Source of the DNA: Pseudomonas sp. v388 | GTDB lineage: Bacteria > Pseudomonadota > Gammaproteobacteria > Pseudomonadales > Pseudomonadaceae | Reading direction: 5' to 3' | NCBI RefSeq assembly: GCF_003935425.1 | Contig: NZ_RHQN01000006.1 | Span: 310,001 to 374,000, forward strand | Length of the DNA stretch: 64,000 nt | Part shown: positions 1 to 9,397 of the stretch, piece by piece | How positions within the stretch are numbered: the first letter of the stretch is position 1 | Layout: every line of letters begins with the position of its first letter | The notes under the pieces: model-generated | What the model was told of the DNA's origin: nothing | The model's input: only the letters and a program-made list of their open reading frames with translations | Database searches by the model: none | Program-made: the position numbers and the translations under genes

Positions 1-164
1 GCCGAGGTGTAGAACGTGCAGTTTCGGGCCTGGGGCGCACGGACCGGGCACATCGGCCGGCAGTAGATGCCGGTCGACGAGACGCCCATGAAGAACCAGC
101 CGTCGAAGCGGCGGTCCCTGGCGACAAAGGCCGCGTAGCAAATGGTCGGGTCAAGAGTGTTCAT
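1..164 (-). CDS. Ada-type N-terminal zinc domain protein (partial, cut by window edge)
   Basis: The first 54 codons are visible and the rest lies outside the window. They contain the metal-binding, methyl-accepting domain of Ada: an early CYAAF followed by FDGWFFMGV and then GIYCRPMCP, with Cys35 and Cys39 as the first zinc ligands and NCTFY after them. In Ada family proteins the first of these cysteines accepts a methyl group from DNA phosphotriesters and turns the protein into an activator. The domain occurs joined to an AraC-type regulator, to the Ada methyltransferase or to an AlkA glycosylase; the visible part cannot tell which. Transcribed away from hemL. The start is the first ATG of this frame. 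Confidence 0.8.
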   Translation of the reverse strand, partial: MNTLDPTICYAAFVARDRRFDGWFFMGVSSTGIYCRPMCPVRAPQARNCTFYTS

Positions 165-334
165 GGGAAGGACTGTATTCCAGCGCCTGGCAAAAGTCTG
201 GCTGAATTCGGACATGTGCATCCGGCTGCCGACCGGCTTTTGATATAGTGCGGGCCTTGCGTATTACCGCGCCGCGCCTGTTCCTGCACATTCGGCGCAG
301 CCACGACTTACCGTTGCACAGCAGAGACCCGATC

Positions 335-1618
335 ATGTCCCGTTCCGAAACACTGTTCGCCAACGCCCAGAAACACATCCCCGGTGGCGTCAATTCGCCG
401 GTTCGCGCTTTCAAGAGCGTGGGCGGCACACCGCTGTTCTTCAAGCACGCTGCCGGCGCCTACGTGACTGACGAAGACGACAAGCGTTACGTCGATTACG
501 TCGGCTCGTGGGGGCCGATGATTCTGGGCCACAGCCATCCGGAAGTGCTCGACGCGGTGCGTAGCCAGCTGGAGCACGGTCTTTCCTACGGCGCGCCGAC
601 GGCCATGGAAACGGAGATGGCCGATCTGGTCTGCTCGCTGGTGCCATCAATGGAGATGGTGCGCATGGTCAGCTCCGGCACCGAAGCGACCATGAGCGCG
701 ATCCGCCTGGCTCGCGGCTACACCGGCCGCGACAGCATCATCAAATTCGAAGGCTGCTACCACGGTCACTCCGACAGCCTGCTGGTCAAGGCCGGTTCCG
801 GTGCACTGACGTTGGGCGTGCCAAGCTCGCCGGGCGTTCCTGCGGCGTTCGCCAAACATACGCTGACCGTACCGTTCAACGACCTGGACGCGGTCCGTGA
901 CCTGCTGGCCGACGTTGGCCAGGAGGTGGCGTGCATCATCGTCGAGCCGGTGGCCGGCAACATGAACTGCGTACCGCCGGCGCCCGGTTATCTGCAAGGC
1001 TTGCGCGCCTTGTGCGACGAGCATGGCGTAGTGCTGATTTTCGACGAAGTGATGACCGGTTTCCGTGTGGCGCTGGGCGGCGCCCAGGCTTACTACGGTG
1101 TCACGCCGGACCTGAGCACCTTCGGCAAGATCATCGGCGGCGGCATGCCGGTCGGCTGTTTCGGCGGCAAGCGCGAAATCATGTCGCACATCGCGCCGCT
1201 CGGCCCGGTCTACCAGGCCGGTACGCTGTCGGGTAACCCGCTGGCCATGGCGGCGGGCCTGACGACTCTGCGTCTGATCAGCCGCCCGGGCTTCCACGAC
1301 GAACTGAGCGATTTCACAACCCGCCTGCTCGATGGCCTGCAACAGCGCGCCGATGCTGCCGGCATTCCGTTCGTGACCACCCAGGCGGGCGGCATGTTCG
1401 GTTTGTACTTCAGCGAAGCCAAGTCGATCGTGACCTTCCAGGACGTGATGACCAGCGACGCCGACCGTTTCAAGCGCTTCTTCCACCTCATGCTCGACGG
1501 TGGCGTGTATCTGGCGCCGAGCGCCTTCGAGGCCGGTTTCACGTCCATCGCCCACGGTGAAGCCGAGTTGCAACTGACGCTGGACGCCGCCGAGAAAGCG
1601 TTCGCCGCACTGAAATAA
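335..1618 (+). CDS. hemL: Glutamate-1-semialdehyde 2,1-aminomutase
   Basis: PLP enzyme converting glutamate-1-semialdehyde to 5-aminolevulinate, the second step of the C5 route to haem and other tetrapyrroles; cytosolic. The 427-residue product has the usual length. It shows the aminotransferase class III fold: [15 protein letters not shown] for cofactor phosphate contact (about residues 113-127), the [10 protein letters not shown] segment (235-244) and the PLP lysine K265 in [14 protein letters not shown]. The open frame extends upstream to 248, but that part is not conserved and the ATG at 335 gives the typical MSRSETLF start. It stands alone, divergent from the Ada-domain gene, with a hairpin terminator behind it. 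Confidence 0.97.
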   Translation: MSRSETLFANAQKHIPGGVNSPVRAFKSVGGTPLFFKHAAGAYVTDEDDKRYVDYVGSWGPMILGHSHPEVLDAVRSQLEHGLSYGAPTAMETEMADLVCSLVPSMEMVRMVSSGTEATMSAIRLARGYTGRDSIIKFEGCYHGHSDSLLVKAGSGALTLGVPSSPGVPAAFAKHTLTVPFNDLDAVRDLLADVGQEVACIIVEPVAGNMNCVPPAPGYLQGLRALCDEHGVVLIFDEVMTGFRVALGGAQAYYGVTPDLSTFGKIIGGGMPVGCFGGKREIMSHIAPLGPVYQAGTLSGNPLAMAAGLTTLRLISRPGFHDELSDFTTRLLDGLQQRADAAGIPFVTTQAGGMFGLYFSEAKSIVTFQDVMTSDADRFKRFFHLMLDGGVYLAPSAFEAGFTSIAHGEAELQLTLDAAEKAFAALK

Positions 1619-1627
1619 CCCCGCGTT

Positions 1628-1658
1628 CGCCCGCAGCGCCGTTACCGGCCTGCGGGCG
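1628..1658 (+). terminator. Hairpin downstream of hemL
   Basis: A nine-base GC-rich stem (CGCCCGCAG at 1628-1636 pairing with CTGCGGGCG at 1650-1658) starts ten bases after the hemL stop. The loop is 13 bases and a short TT follows. It is probably the hemL terminator, although the U tract is poor. Confidence 0.5.
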
Positions 1659-1928
1659 TTATGCCGTTCAGGCATGCCCCCGTGCGCTGCCATAACCGGC
1701 AATTATTCAGCCAACGCCGCGGCGTTCGAAGGAATGATCGCCACAATGCCGATACACTCGCAGTTTTCCTACAGGGCTTTCGTCCCGTAAATAAAGGCTT
1801 TTCCAAGCCGTGCAGCAGAAAATCCGTAAAGACTTTGTAAGGTTGGCCCTGCTTATTTCATAATGCGCAGCCAGCACGTCTCGCTGGACGGGCACCCCCG
1901 CACCTTTTTCAGAGGTAAGTCGACTCCC
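1659..1928 (+). promoter_or_regulatory. Intergenic region with a likely promoter for the Sel1-repeat gene
   Basis: This stretch holds no convincing gene. A sigma-70-like promoter can be read at 1835-1864: TTGTAA (1835-1840), an 18-base spacer, then CATAAT (1859-1864), which leaves a leader of about 55 bases before the ATG at 1929. An AGAGG ribosome-binding sequence lies in that leader. The match is by eye only. Confidence 0.4.
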
Positions 1929-2477
1929 ATGAACCGCACCGGCCGCACCCTTGCATTGGGCTGCCTGTTGCTTATCTCTCCCCTGCTGGCGAATGCAGGC
2001 GGCAACTCGTTGTTAATCCCAGCGGTGGGTCGCTGCACCCTCAATACTGCGCCGGAGAATCTGCCAGCTGCGCTCAGCACCTGCCAGCAGGCCGCGCAGG
2101 CCGGGGATGCGCAGGCACAATACGAGTTGGGCGAGTTCTATTACCAGGGCAAAGGTGGCGAACGCGACCTGCCCCAGGCGTTGAGTTATTTCGAGCAGGC
2201 TTCCTTGCAGGGCCATGCTCAGGCGCAGTATCAGCTGGGCTTGATGTTCAGTCGCGGCGAAGGCGTCCAGGCCAACAACATCCAGGCCTATATCGTGCTG
2301 AAGATGGCGGCGGTCAACGGCTCGGAAGAGGCGCTGGACGCAGCCGACGAAGTGTCGGCCAACATGCAGCGCGCCGAGCTTGAGGTCGCCACCCAGGTGC
2401 TGGGCCAGATTTTCCGCAAGTATCTGCTGGAGCTGCAAACGGCGGAAGGCCGCACGCCATTTTCGCCGTTGCCTTGA
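1929..2477 (+). CDS. Secreted Sel1-repeat protein
   Basis: A 182-residue protein. Its N-terminus is a signal peptide (basic MNRTGR, hydrophobic LALGCLLLISPLL, cleavage likely after ANA), so the mature protein should be periplasmic or membrane-associated. Residues about 50-140 hold two Sel1/TPR-like repeats of roughly 36 residues (AQAQYELGEFYYQGKGGERD and AQAQYQLGLMFSRGEGVQAN, each followed by an A-L-x-Y-x-x-x-A type helix). Such repeats are protein-interaction scaffolds; the partner is unknown. The ATG at 1929 is chosen because the signal peptide begins there and AGAGG lies upstream; the longer frame from 1863 adds an unlikely N-terminus. Confidence 0.8.
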   Translation: MNRTGRTLALGCLLLISPLLANAGGNSLLIPAVGRCTLNTAPENLPAALSTCQQAAQAGDAQAQYELGEFYYQGKGGERDLPQALSYFEQASLQGHAQAQYQLGLMFSRGEGVQANNIQAYIVLKMAAVNGSEEALDAADEVSANMQRAELEVATQVLGQIFRKYLLELQTAEGRTPFSPLP

Positions 2478-2496
2478 TAAATCTCTGAATCTGCCA

Positions 2497-2560
2497 TTCG
2501 CCAGCAAGCTGGCTCCTACAGGTCCAACGCAAATCCTGTAGGAGCCAGCTTGCTGGCGAA
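2497..2560. repeat. REP palindrome, family A (GGAGCCAGCTTGCTGGC type)
   Basis: A perfect 26-base inverted repeat: arms at 2497-2522 and 2535-2560 with a 12-base loop. The core GTAGGAGCCAGCTTGCTGGC is a common Pseudomonas REP sequence. It lies between the convergent Sel1 and DUF1820 genes and could also end transcription from both sides. Confidence 0.85.
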
Positions 2561-2580
2561 AGTGCCGTGGTGCCGCCCTA

Positions 2581-2910
2581 TCATGGTTTTTCCGGCATCG
2601 GCATCGGAAACGGCATCACGTTGCCGGTGCCGCGGGCTTCGCTGATCTTGGGCGTGCCCATGCGTTCCACTTCGTCGATACGCACGATCGAATGCATCGG
2701 CACGAAACTGCGCACCACGCCTTCGAACTGGGCCTTGAGCTTCTCTTCACTCGGATCGACCACGACCGTGGTGCGTTCGCCGAACACGAATTCTTCGACT
2801 TCAAGAAAGCCCCACAGATCACTCTGGTAGATCTGCTTGGCATACATCTCGAAAACCTGGCCCTGGTTGAGAAAAATCACCTTGTAGATTGGAGCTTCGC
2901 GTTTTGTCAT
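2581..2910 (-). CDS. DUF1820 family protein
   Basis: A 109-residue protein recognised as DUF1820 from the N-terminal pattern YKVIFLNQGQVFEMYAKQI, followed by LWGFLEVEEFVFGE and a stretch resembling an RNA-binding-like beta fold. It has no signal peptide or membrane segment. The family is confined to gammaproteobacteria and relatives and has no established function. The C-terminus is rich in Pro and Met (VMPFPMPMPEKP). It is divergent from miaB, with 132 bases between them. Confidence 0.85.
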   Translation of the reverse strand: MTKREAPIYKVIFLNQGQVFEMYAKQIYQSDLWGFLEVEEFVFGERTTVVVDPSEEKLKAQFEGVVRSFVPMHSIVRIDEVERMGTPKISEARGTGNVMPFPMPMPEKP

Positions 2911-3042
2911 ATCTGGCAGGTAAGGATTCAGGCATAAAAAAGAGGGCGCGAACTATAGCATGTCCGCTGGACAGCCAACGCTAGGAAGCCGGACGCTTCG
3001 TCCCTATAATGCGCGGTTCTTTGAATCAGCTGATGATCACGC

Positions 3043-4371
3043 ATGGCCAAGAAGCTTTATATCGAAACCCACGGTTGCCAGATGAACGAGTACGACAGCT
3101 CGCGCATGGTCGATCTGCTGGGCGAACACCAGGCCATGGAAGTCACCGCTCGCGCGGAAGACGCCGACGTGATCCTGCTCAACACCTGTTCGATTCGCGA
3201 ACGCGCCCAGGACCGGGTCTATTCCCAGCTGGGACGTTGGCGTGAGCTCAAGCTTGCCAAGCCGGACATGGTGATCGCCGTCGGCGGCTGCGTCGCCAGT
3301 CAGGAAGGCGCGGCCATCCGTGATCGCGCGCCGTATGTCGACGTGGTCTTCGGCCCGCAGACGCTGCACCGCCTGCCGGAGATGATCGACGTGGCTCGCG
3401 TGACGCGGCTGCCGCAAGTCGATGTGTCGTTCCCCGAGATCGAGAAGTTCGACCATTTGCCCGAGCCGCGCGTCGATGGCCCGAGCGCCTACGTGTCGGT
3501 GATGGAAGGCTGCAGCAAATACTGCACCTTCTGTGTAGTGCCTTATACCCGCGGCGAAGAAGTCAGCCGGCCGTTCGACGACGTGCTGAGCGAAGTCATC
3601 CACCTGGCCGACCACGGCGTGCGTGAAGTGACGCTGCTGGGCCAGAACGTCAACGGCTATCGCGGTACGACCCATGACGGCCGTGTCGCCGATCTGGCGG
3701 ACCTGATTCGCGTCGTGGCGGCCGTCGATGGCATCGACCGCATCCGCTACACCACCTCTCACCCGCTGGAGTTTTCCGACAGCCTGATCCAGGCCCATGC
3801 GGAAGTCCCGGAACTGGTGAAACACCTGCACCTGCCGGTTCAGTCCGGGTCCGACCGCGTCCTGGCAGCGATGAAGCGCAACCACACGACCCTCGAATAC
3901 AAATCGCGACTGCGCAAACTCCGCGCGGCGGTGCCGGGCATCAGCATCAGTTCGGACTTCATCGTCGGCTTCCCCGGTGAGACGGAAAAAGACTTCAACG
4001 ACACCATGAAGCTGGTGCAGGACGTCGGCTTCGACTTCTCGTTCTCGTTCGTCTACAGCCCGCGTCCCGGCACGCCGGCGGCGGACCTGAAGGACGACAC
4101 GCCCGAAGCGTTGAAAAAAGAGCGCCTGGCCGCATTGCAGCACCGGTTGAATCAGCAAGGTTTCGAGATCAGCCGACAGATGGTCGGCAGCATCCAGCGG
4201 ATTCTGGTGACCGATTATTCGAAGAAAGACCCCGGCGAGCTGCAAGGCCGCACCGAGAACAACCGGATCGTCAACTTCCGCTGCGACAACCCCAAGCTGA
4301 TCGGCCAGTTCGCCGACGTCCACATCGACGACGCCCAGCCCCACTCGCTGCGCGGTTCTTTGTTGCAGTAG
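3043..4371 (+). CDS. miaB: tRNA-2-methylthio-N6-dimethylallyladenosine synthase MiaB
   Basis: Radical SAM methylthiotransferase that converts i6A37 to ms2i6A37 in tRNAs reading UNN codons. The 442 residues show all expected parts: the UPF0004 domain with cluster ligands Cys12, Cys49 and Cys83, the radical SAM motif CSKYCTFC (Cys157, Cys161, Cys164), and a C-terminal TRAM domain (from about residue 380). Upstream, TATAAT at 3005-3010 is a good -10 box, placing the start of the mRNA about 25 bases before the ATG. It begins the group miaB-ybeZ-ybeY-corC-lnt, although a REP element separates it from ybeZ. Confidence 0.97.
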   Translation: MAKKLYIETHGCQMNEYDSSRMVDLLGEHQAMEVTARAEDADVILLNTCSIRERAQDRVYSQLGRWRELKLAKPDMVIAVGGCVASQEGAAIRDRAPYVDVVFGPQTLHRLPEMIDVARVTRLPQVDVSFPEIEKFDHLPEPRVDGPSAYVSVMEGCSKYCTFCVVPYTRGEEVSRPFDDVLSEVIHLADHGVREVTLLGQNVNGYRGTTHDGRVADLADLIRVVAAVDGIDRIRYTTSHPLEFSDSLIQAHAEVPELVKHLHLPVQSGSDRVLAAMKRNHTTLEYKSRLRKLRAAVPGISISSDFIVGFPGETEKDFNDTMKLVQDVGFDFSFSFVYSPRPGTPAADLKDDTPEALKKERLAALQHRLNQQGFEISRQMVGSIQRILVTDYSKKDPGELQGRTENNRIVNFRCDNPKLIGQFADVHIDDAQPHSLRGSLLQ

Positions 4372-4396
4372 AGCCCTCTATTTTCTTTGGGGGGCC

Positions 4397-4489
4397 GTGG
4401 GAGCGGACGTGCCCGCGAAAGCTTCATTACAGACGCCACAGGTTTGGCGGCTGTACCGGCCTCTTCGCGGACAAGTCCGCTCCTACAGG
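4397..4489. repeat. REP pair, family B (GTGGGAGCGGAC type)
   Basis: Two inverted units: GTGGGAGCGGACGTGCCCGCGAA at the left (shortened here to its start GTGGGAGCGGAC) and TTCGCGGACAAGTCCGCTCC at the right, with about 50 bases between. It is a different family from the element at 2497. It occupies the gap between miaB and ybeZ. Confidence 0.8.
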
Positions 4490-4600
4490 CAGATACCTCC
4501 CGGCCGTTTAGGCCAATTGCAAGTCAGACCTTTCGCACGGCCGACGCCAGGAGTATTCTTCGACTCATCTCACTTGCCGTCGGATGGCTAAAAAACGACC

Positions 4601-5623
4601 TTGAACGCAACCATAGAACCTCATCGCTTTATCCTCGAACCTTTCGAGGCCCATCGTTTCGCCAACTTGTGCGGCCAACTCGACGAGCATCTGCGCCTGA
4701 TCGAGCAACGCCTGAACATCGAGATCCGCAACCGCGGCAATCAGTTCGAACTCATTGGCGAGTCCCGTCACACCACCTCGGCCGAAAACCTGCTGCGTCG
4801 CCTGTACCGGGAAACCAAAGGTACCGACCTGACGCCGGACATGGTTCACCTGTTCCTGCAGGAGTCGGGTGTCGACGGGCTGGACAACCACCCTGCCGCC
4901 GAAGTCGGCGTTGCCCTGCGTACCAAGAAAGGCATGATTCGCCCTCGCGGCTTGAATCAGCAGCGGTACGTGAAGGAGATTCTCGGCAACGACATCAACT
5001 TCGGCATCGGCCCGGCCGGTACGGGTAAAACCTACCTGGCGGTCGCCTGCGCCGTGGACGCCCTGGAGCGTGAGCAGATCCGCCGCATCCTGCTGGTGCG
5101 TCCAGCGGTCGAAGCAGGTGAAAAGCTCGGTTTCCTGCCGGGCGATCTGGCCCAGAAGATCGACCCGTACCTGCGCCCGCTCTACGACGCGCTGTACGAG
5201 ATGCTCGGTTTCGAGTACGTCGCCAAACTGATCGAGAAACAGGTGATCGAGGTTGCACCGCTGGCCTACATGCGCGGACGCACCCTTAATAACAGCTTCA
5301 TCATTCTCGACGAGAGTCAGAACACCACCGTCGAGCAGATGAAGATGTTCCTGACCCGTATTGGCTTCGGTTCCACCGCCGTGATCACCGGTGACATCAC
5401 TCAGGTCGACTTGCCCAAGGGCACCAAGTCGGGCCTGACCCATGTCATCGACGTGCTCAAGGACGTACCGGGCATCAGCTTCACGCATTTCAAACCAAAA
5501 GATGTGGTTCGCCACCCGCTGGTGCAACGCATCGTCGAAGCCTACGAGCGATTCGACGACCGTTTCAGCGACAGCCAGTCGAGCAGCAGCAGCCATGCAC
5601 GGGGCTACAACCGCGATGCTTGA
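4601..5623 (+). CDS. ybeZ: PhoH-like ATPase YbeZ
   Basis: Cytosolic P-loop ATPase of the PhoH family, thought to work with the RNase YbeY in RNA metabolism. The 340-residue product has an N-terminal region of about 110 residues (KH-like in this family), then Walker [12 protein letters not shown] (about residues 141-151) and Walker [10 protein letters not shown] (about 233-241), with a [10 protein letters not shown] motif after. The start is TTG at 4601: [20 protein letters not shown] matches the usual Pseudomonas N-terminus, and no ATG is suitably placed. Its last codons overlap the ybeY start (ATGCTTGA), so translation is probably coupled. Confidence 0.93.
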   Translation: MNATIEPHRFILEPFEAHRFANLCGQLDEHLRLIEQRLNIEIRNRGNQFELIGESRHTTSAENLLRRLYRETKGTDLTPDMVHLFLQESGVDGLDNHPAAEVGVALRTKKGMIRPRGLNQQRYVKEILGNDINFGIGPAGTGKTYLAVACAVDALEREQIRRILLVRPAVEAGEKLGFLPGDLAQKIDPYLRPLYDALYEMLGFEYVAKLIEKQVIEVAPLAYMRGRTLNNSFIILDESQNTTVEQMKMFLTRIGFGSTAVITGDITQVDLPKGTKSGLTHVIDVLKDVPGISFTHFKPKDVVRHPLVQRIVEAYERFDDRFSDSQSSSSSHARGYNRDA

Positions 5624-6116
5624 GCTGGACCTGCAGATTGCCAGTCAGACCGACGCGCCCAGCGAAGCCCAGTTCCGCCTTTGGTGTGAAATGGGCCTGC
5701 GCCAGCGCAGTGCCGATTCGGAGTTGACCATTCGACTGGTGGATGAAACCGAAGGGCGCGAGCTCAATCACACATGGCGACACAAGGATTACGCCACCAA
5801 CGTGTTGTCCTTCCCTGCCGACGTACCTGACGACATGCTGGACATCCCGCTGCTGGGTGATCTGGTCATTTGCGTACCGGTCGTCAACCGCGAAGCGCAG
5901 GAACAGGGCAAGGCCGTTGAGGCACATTGGGCGCACATGGTCATTCACGGCTGCCTCCATCTGCTGGGCTTCGACCACATCGATGATGAGGAAGCCGAGG
6001 AAATGGAAGCGCTGGAACGAACGTTGCTTCAAGAACTGGGCTTTCCCGATCCGTATGCGGACGACGAAAGCACCGACCTTCCACATTCTGAAATACCAGG
6101 CAAGGAACACGAGTAA
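5616..6116 (+). CDS. ybeY: Endoribonuclease YbeY
   Basis: Zinc-dependent endoribonuclease required for 16S rRNA 3' maturation and ribosome quality control. The 166 residues carry the family signature [11 protein letters not shown] with zinc ligands His111, His115 and His121, and the LSFPADVP strand before it. The ATG at 5616 overlaps the ybeZ stop by eight bases; the open frame runs further upstream but only as the shadow of ybeZ. The C-terminal tail ([20 protein letters not shown]) is acidic. Five bases separate it from corC. Confidence 0.96.
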   Translation: MLELDLQIASQTDAPSEAQFRLWCEMGLRQRSADSELTIRLVDETEGRELNHTWRHKDYATNVLSFPADVPDDMLDIPLLGDLVICVPVVNREAQEQGKAVEAHWAHMVIHGCLHLLGFDHIDDEEAEEMEALERTLLQELGFPDPYADDESTDLPHSEIPGKEHE

Positions 6117-6121
6117 GGGCT

Positions 6122-6964
6122 ATGAGCGAAGACCGATCGAGCAACGGACAAAAGTCATGGCTGGGTAAACTGACCCAGGCTTTTGTCCATGAGCCCAAAA
6201 ACCGCCAGGAGCTGCTTGAGCTGCTGCGCGAAGCCCACCAGAACAAACTGCTGGACACCGAAGCGCTGGCGATCGTCGAAGGCGCCATTCAAGTGGCTGA
6301 CCTGCAGGTACGCGACATCATGGTGCCGCGCTCGCAGATGATCAGCATCAAGGCCAGCCAGACGCCCCGCGAATTCCTGCCCGCCGTCATCGACGCGGCA
6401 CACTCGCGCTACCCGGTCATCGGCGAAAGCCATGATGACGTGCTCGGCGTGCTGCTGGCCAAGGATCTGCTGCCGCTGATCCTCAAGGAAGGCGGCGACA
6501 GCGACGACGTCAAGACCCTGCTGCGCCCGGCCACCTTCGTGCCCGAGTCCAAGCGCCTGAACGTCCTGCTGCGTGAATTCCGCGCCAACCACAACCACAT
6601 GGCCATCGTCATCGACGAATACGGCGGCGTGGCGGGCCTGGTGACCATTGAAGACGTGCTGGAACAGATCGTCGGCGACATCGAAGACGAACACGACGTC
6701 GAGGAAGACAGCTACATCAAGCCGCTGCCCAGCGGTGACTTCCTGGTCAAGGCACTGACGCCCATCGAGAGCTTCAACGAGTTCTTCGACAGCCAGTTTT
6801 CCGACGACGAGTTCGATACCGTCGGCGGCCTGGTGATGAACGCTTTCGGCCACCTGCCCAAGCGCAGCGAAACGACCGAAATCGGTGCATATCGTTTCCG
6901 CGTACTGAGCGCGGACAGCCGTCGCATTCACCTGCTGCGCCTGAGCCCTATCTCACGTCCGTAG
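6122..6964 (+). CDS. corC: CorC/HlyC family CBS-domain protein
   Basis: Cytosolic CBS-domain protein of the CorC type, named for an effect on Mg2+/Co2+ efflux with CorA; the exact molecular role remains unclear. The 280 residues contain a CBS pair (about 65-185, starting at VRDIMVPRSQM and including YPVIGESHDDVLGVLLAKDLL and VIDEYGGVAGLVTIEDVLEQ) and a C-terminal CorC_HlyC transporter-associated domain (about 200-278). It lacks the DUF21 membrane domain of the larger CorB-type proteins. Position between ybeY and lnt is the standard gammaproteobacterial order. Confidence 0.93.
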   Translation: MSEDRSSNGQKSWLGKLTQAFVHEPKNRQELLELLREAHQNKLLDTEALAIVEGAIQVADLQVRDIMVPRSQMISIKASQTPREFLPAVIDAAHSRYPVIGESHDDVLGVLLAKDLLPLILKEGGDSDDVKTLLRPATFVPESKRLNVLLREFRANHNHMAIVIDEYGGVAGLVTIEDVLEQIVGDIEDEHDVEEDSYIKPLPSGDFLVKALTPIESFNEFFDSQFSDDEFDTVGGLVMNAFGHLPKRSETTEIGAYRFRVLSADSRRIHLLRLSPISRP

Positions 6965-6983
6965 TCCGCATCAAGGAAATGAC

Positions 6984-8504
6984 ATGCGCTGGATAACCCG
7001 TCCCGGCTGGCCCGGTAATCTGCTGGCCGTGGCGGCCGGTGGCATCACCACGCTGGCCCTGGCACCGTTCGACTTCTGGCCTCTGGCGCTGGTGGCGGTG
7101 GCGATCTTCTATCTCGGCTTGCGCGAGCTGACGCCCCGTCAGGCCTTCGGACGCGGCTGGTGCTACGGCTTCGGCCTGTTCGGCGCCGGCACCAGCTGGA
7201 TCTACGTCAGCATCCACACCTACGGCGGCGCTTCGGTGCTGCTGGCGGGGTTGCTGATGCTGGCGTTCATCGCCGCGATTGCCCTGTTCTTTGCCCTGCC
7301 CGCCTGGCTATGGGCGCGCTGGCTGAGGCGCAACGAAGCACCGCTGGCCGACGCGCTGGCGTTCGCGGCGCTGTGGCTGTTGCAGGAAGCGTTTCGTGGC
7401 TGGTTCCTTACCGGCTTTCCTTGGCTCTATTCCGGCTACAGCCAGCTTGACGGCCCGCTTGCGGGACTGGCACCGCTGGGCGGCGTGTGGCTGATTTCCT
7501 TCGTTCTGGGCCTGACGGCGGCGCTGCTGTGCAATCTGCATCGGCTGGGCACGCGCAAGTCTTTCCTGGCGATGGGCGTAGCCTTGCTGCTCGCGCCCTG
7601 GATCGCGGGCGTGATGCTCAAGGATCACGCCTGGACGTCTCCCTCGGGCAACCCGCTGAAAGTGGCGGTGATGCAGGGCAACATCGAGCAAAGCATGAAG
7701 TGGGACCCCAAGCAGCTCAGCGCCCAGCTGGAGCTGTACCGGGACATGACTCTCAGTTCAAAGCAGGCCGATCTGATCGTCTGGCCGGAAACGGCCGTGC
7801 CGGTGCTCAAGGAAAACGCCGAAGGCTACCTGACCATGATGGGCCGCTTCGCTGCCGACCGTGGCGCGGCGCTGATTACCGGCGTACCGGTGCGCGACCG
7901 CAACGAGCGCGGCGAGAACCGTTATTACAACGGCATCACCGTGACCGGCCAGGGCGACGGCCTGTACTACAAACAGAAGCTGGTGCCGTTCGGCGAATAT
8001 GTGCCGCTGCAGGATCTGCTGCGCGGCTTGATCGCTTTCTTCGATCTGCCCATGTCCGACTTCGCTCGCGGCCCCAACGATCAGGCGCTGTTGCAGGCCA
8101 AGGGTTATCAGATTGCGCCGTTCATTTGCTATGAAGTGGTGTACCCGGAATTTGCGGCCGGCCTGTCAGCACGCAGCGATCTGCTGCTGACGGTGAGCAA
8201 CGACACCTGGTTCGGCACCTCCATCGGGCCGCTGCAACACTTGCAGATGGCGCAGATGCGGGCGCTGGAAGCCGGCCGCTGGATGATTCGCGCCACCAAC
8301 AATGGCGTGACCGGGCTGATCGATCCTTTCGGCAAGATCACCGTGCAGATCCCGCAATTCCAGCGCGGCATTCTCTACGGCGAAGTCGTGCCCATGCATG
8401 AACTCACGCCCTATCTGCGCTGGCGTTCCTGGCCACTGGCAATCCTCAGCCTGTTGATTTTCGGCTGGGCGCTGTTGGCCGCGCGGATTTCCAAGGCGGT
8501 CTGA
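6984..8504 (+). CDS. lnt: Apolipoprotein N-acyltransferase
   Basis: Inner-membrane enzyme adding the third acyl chain to the N-terminal Cys of lipoproteins, which lets them be sorted by Lol. The 506 residues begin with six to seven membrane helices (about 10-215), followed by a periplasmic nitrilase domain with the catalytic triad Glu269 (WPETAVP), Lys330 (YYKQKLVPFGEY) and Cys382 (FICYEVVYPE), and a closing membrane helix near 480. The ATG at 6984 follows AAGGAAAT. It is the last gene of the miaB-lnt group. Several lipoproteins in this window (LptE, RlpA, the transglycosylase, the MORN protein) would be substrates. Confidence 0.97.
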   Translation: MRWITRPGWPGNLLAVAAGGITTLALAPFDFWPLALVAVAIFYLGLRELTPRQAFGRGWCYGFGLFGAGTSWIYVSIHTYGGASVLLAGLLMLAFIAAIALFFALPAWLWARWLRRNEAPLADALAFAALWLLQEAFRGWFLTGFPWLYSGYSQLDGPLAGLAPLGGVWLISFVLGLTAALLCNLHRLGTRKSFLAMGVALLLAPWIAGVMLKDHAWTSPSGNPLKVAVMQGNIEQSMKWDPKQLSAQLELYRDMTLSSKQADLIVWPETAVPVLKENAEGYLTMMGRFAADRGAALITGVPVRDRNERGENRYYNGITVTGQGDGLYYKQKLVPFGEYVPLQDLLRGLIAFFDLPMSDFARGPNDQALLQAKGYQIAPFICYEVVYPEFAAGLSARSDLLLTVSNDTWFGTSIGPLQHLQMAQMRALEAGRWMIRATNNGVTGLIDPFGKITVQIPQFQRGILYGEVVPMHELTPYLRWRSWPLAILSLLIFGWALLAARISKAV

Positions 8505-8519
8505 TCCGCTTACGCGTCT

Positions 8520-8542
8520 CCGGCCGGTTCATCACCGGCCGG
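8520..8542. terminator. Hairpin between convergent lnt and ydcF-like gene
   Basis: A perfect nine-base stem, CCGGCCGGT at 8520-8528 and ACCGGCCGG at 8534-8542, with a five-base loop. There is no strong U run on either side, but its place between two converging genes suggests a shared terminator. Confidence 0.5.
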
Positions 8543-8550
8543 TGGCACAC

Positions 8551-9312
8551 TCACGGATAGGCCCAGGGATAAACCAGCAATCCGGCCGCTTCGTTGAGCA
8601 GCATGCCGCTGTGCATCATGGCGCGGGCCTCCGGCAGCCAGCCGCCGAACGGCCTGGCATTATCCACTCCCAAGAACCCGACCGGTGCAGCCACTACCGT
8701 CAGTCCTGCCTGCTCGAAACTCCAGCGCGCGCGGGGCATGTGCCAGGCCTGGGTTACCAGCAGCACGCGCTTGATGCCCAGCGGGCGAAGCATGTCGGCG
8801 GTCATGGTGGCGTTTTCCCAAGTGGTGCGGCTCTGCCCTTCTTGCCAGCGCACCGGCGTGGCGAAATCCTCTTGTAACGAGCGGGCCATGATCCCGGCTT
8901 CGCTGGGCGGCTCGCCATAATGCAGGCCGCCGGAGGTCAGGATCGGCAAACCGGACTCTCTGGACAGGCGCGCCGCCAGGCGCAGCCGCTCCAGGCCGAT
9001 GCCGGTGGAGACATCCTCACCCCAGACCGGATCATGGCGCTCCCGACCGCTTCCCAGCACGACGATCACATCCGCCTGCCCGGCCAGTGTCGACCATTGC
9101 GTCCTCGGCAGGGGTGGTTCCCGTTCAAGCCAGCGGGCGGCATGTTCGACCGCCACCGGCAGGCTCATCAACCACAGCCCGCCCAAGCCTGCCGCAAAGC
9201 ACAAGGTGGCCAGACGCGGGCGCGACTTGCGCAGCCACCACGCGGCGATCAGCAGCACAAACAGAATGCCCGGCGGCATCAGGAGGGTCTTGAACAGATA
9301 ACGAAACGGCAT
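8551..9312 (-). CDS. YdcF/ElyC family membrane protein (DUF218)
   Basis: A 253-residue protein with two N-terminal membrane helices (LLMPPGILFVLLIAAWWL and LATLCFAAGLGGLWLMSLP) and a DUF218 domain from about residue 80, recognisable from DVIVVLGSGRE, ILTSGGLHYGE and VLLVTQAWHMPRA. ElyC and YdcF of Escherichia coli share this fold; ElyC affects envelope integrity and lipid-carrier use. Whether this copy is an ElyC counterpart cannot be decided here. Placement next to lnt fits an envelope role, but this is inference. Confidence 0.85.
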   Translation of the reverse strand: MPFRYLFKTLLMPPGILFVLLIAAWWLRKSRPRLATLCFAAGLGGLWLMSLPVAVEHAARWLEREPPLPRTQWSTLAGQADVIVVLGSGRERHDPVWGEDVSTGIGLERLRLAARLSRESGLPILTSGGLHYGEPPSEAGIMARSLQEDFATPVRWQEGQSRTTWENATMTADMLRPLGIKRVLLVTQAWHMPRARWSFEQAGLTVVAAPVGFLGVDNARPFGGWLPEARAMMHSGMLLNEAAGLLVYPWAYP

Positions 9313-9397
9313 TGGGCATCTCCATAGATGCCCGAAGCCTAAGAGGAAATGGTGCTAAGCAACAATGCTTATAAACAGGACTGGCCCTGTGACGGTT

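Noticed and set aside
3037-4344. A 435-residue open frame on the minus strand across miaB
   Set aside because: Shadow of miaB; no conserved domain.
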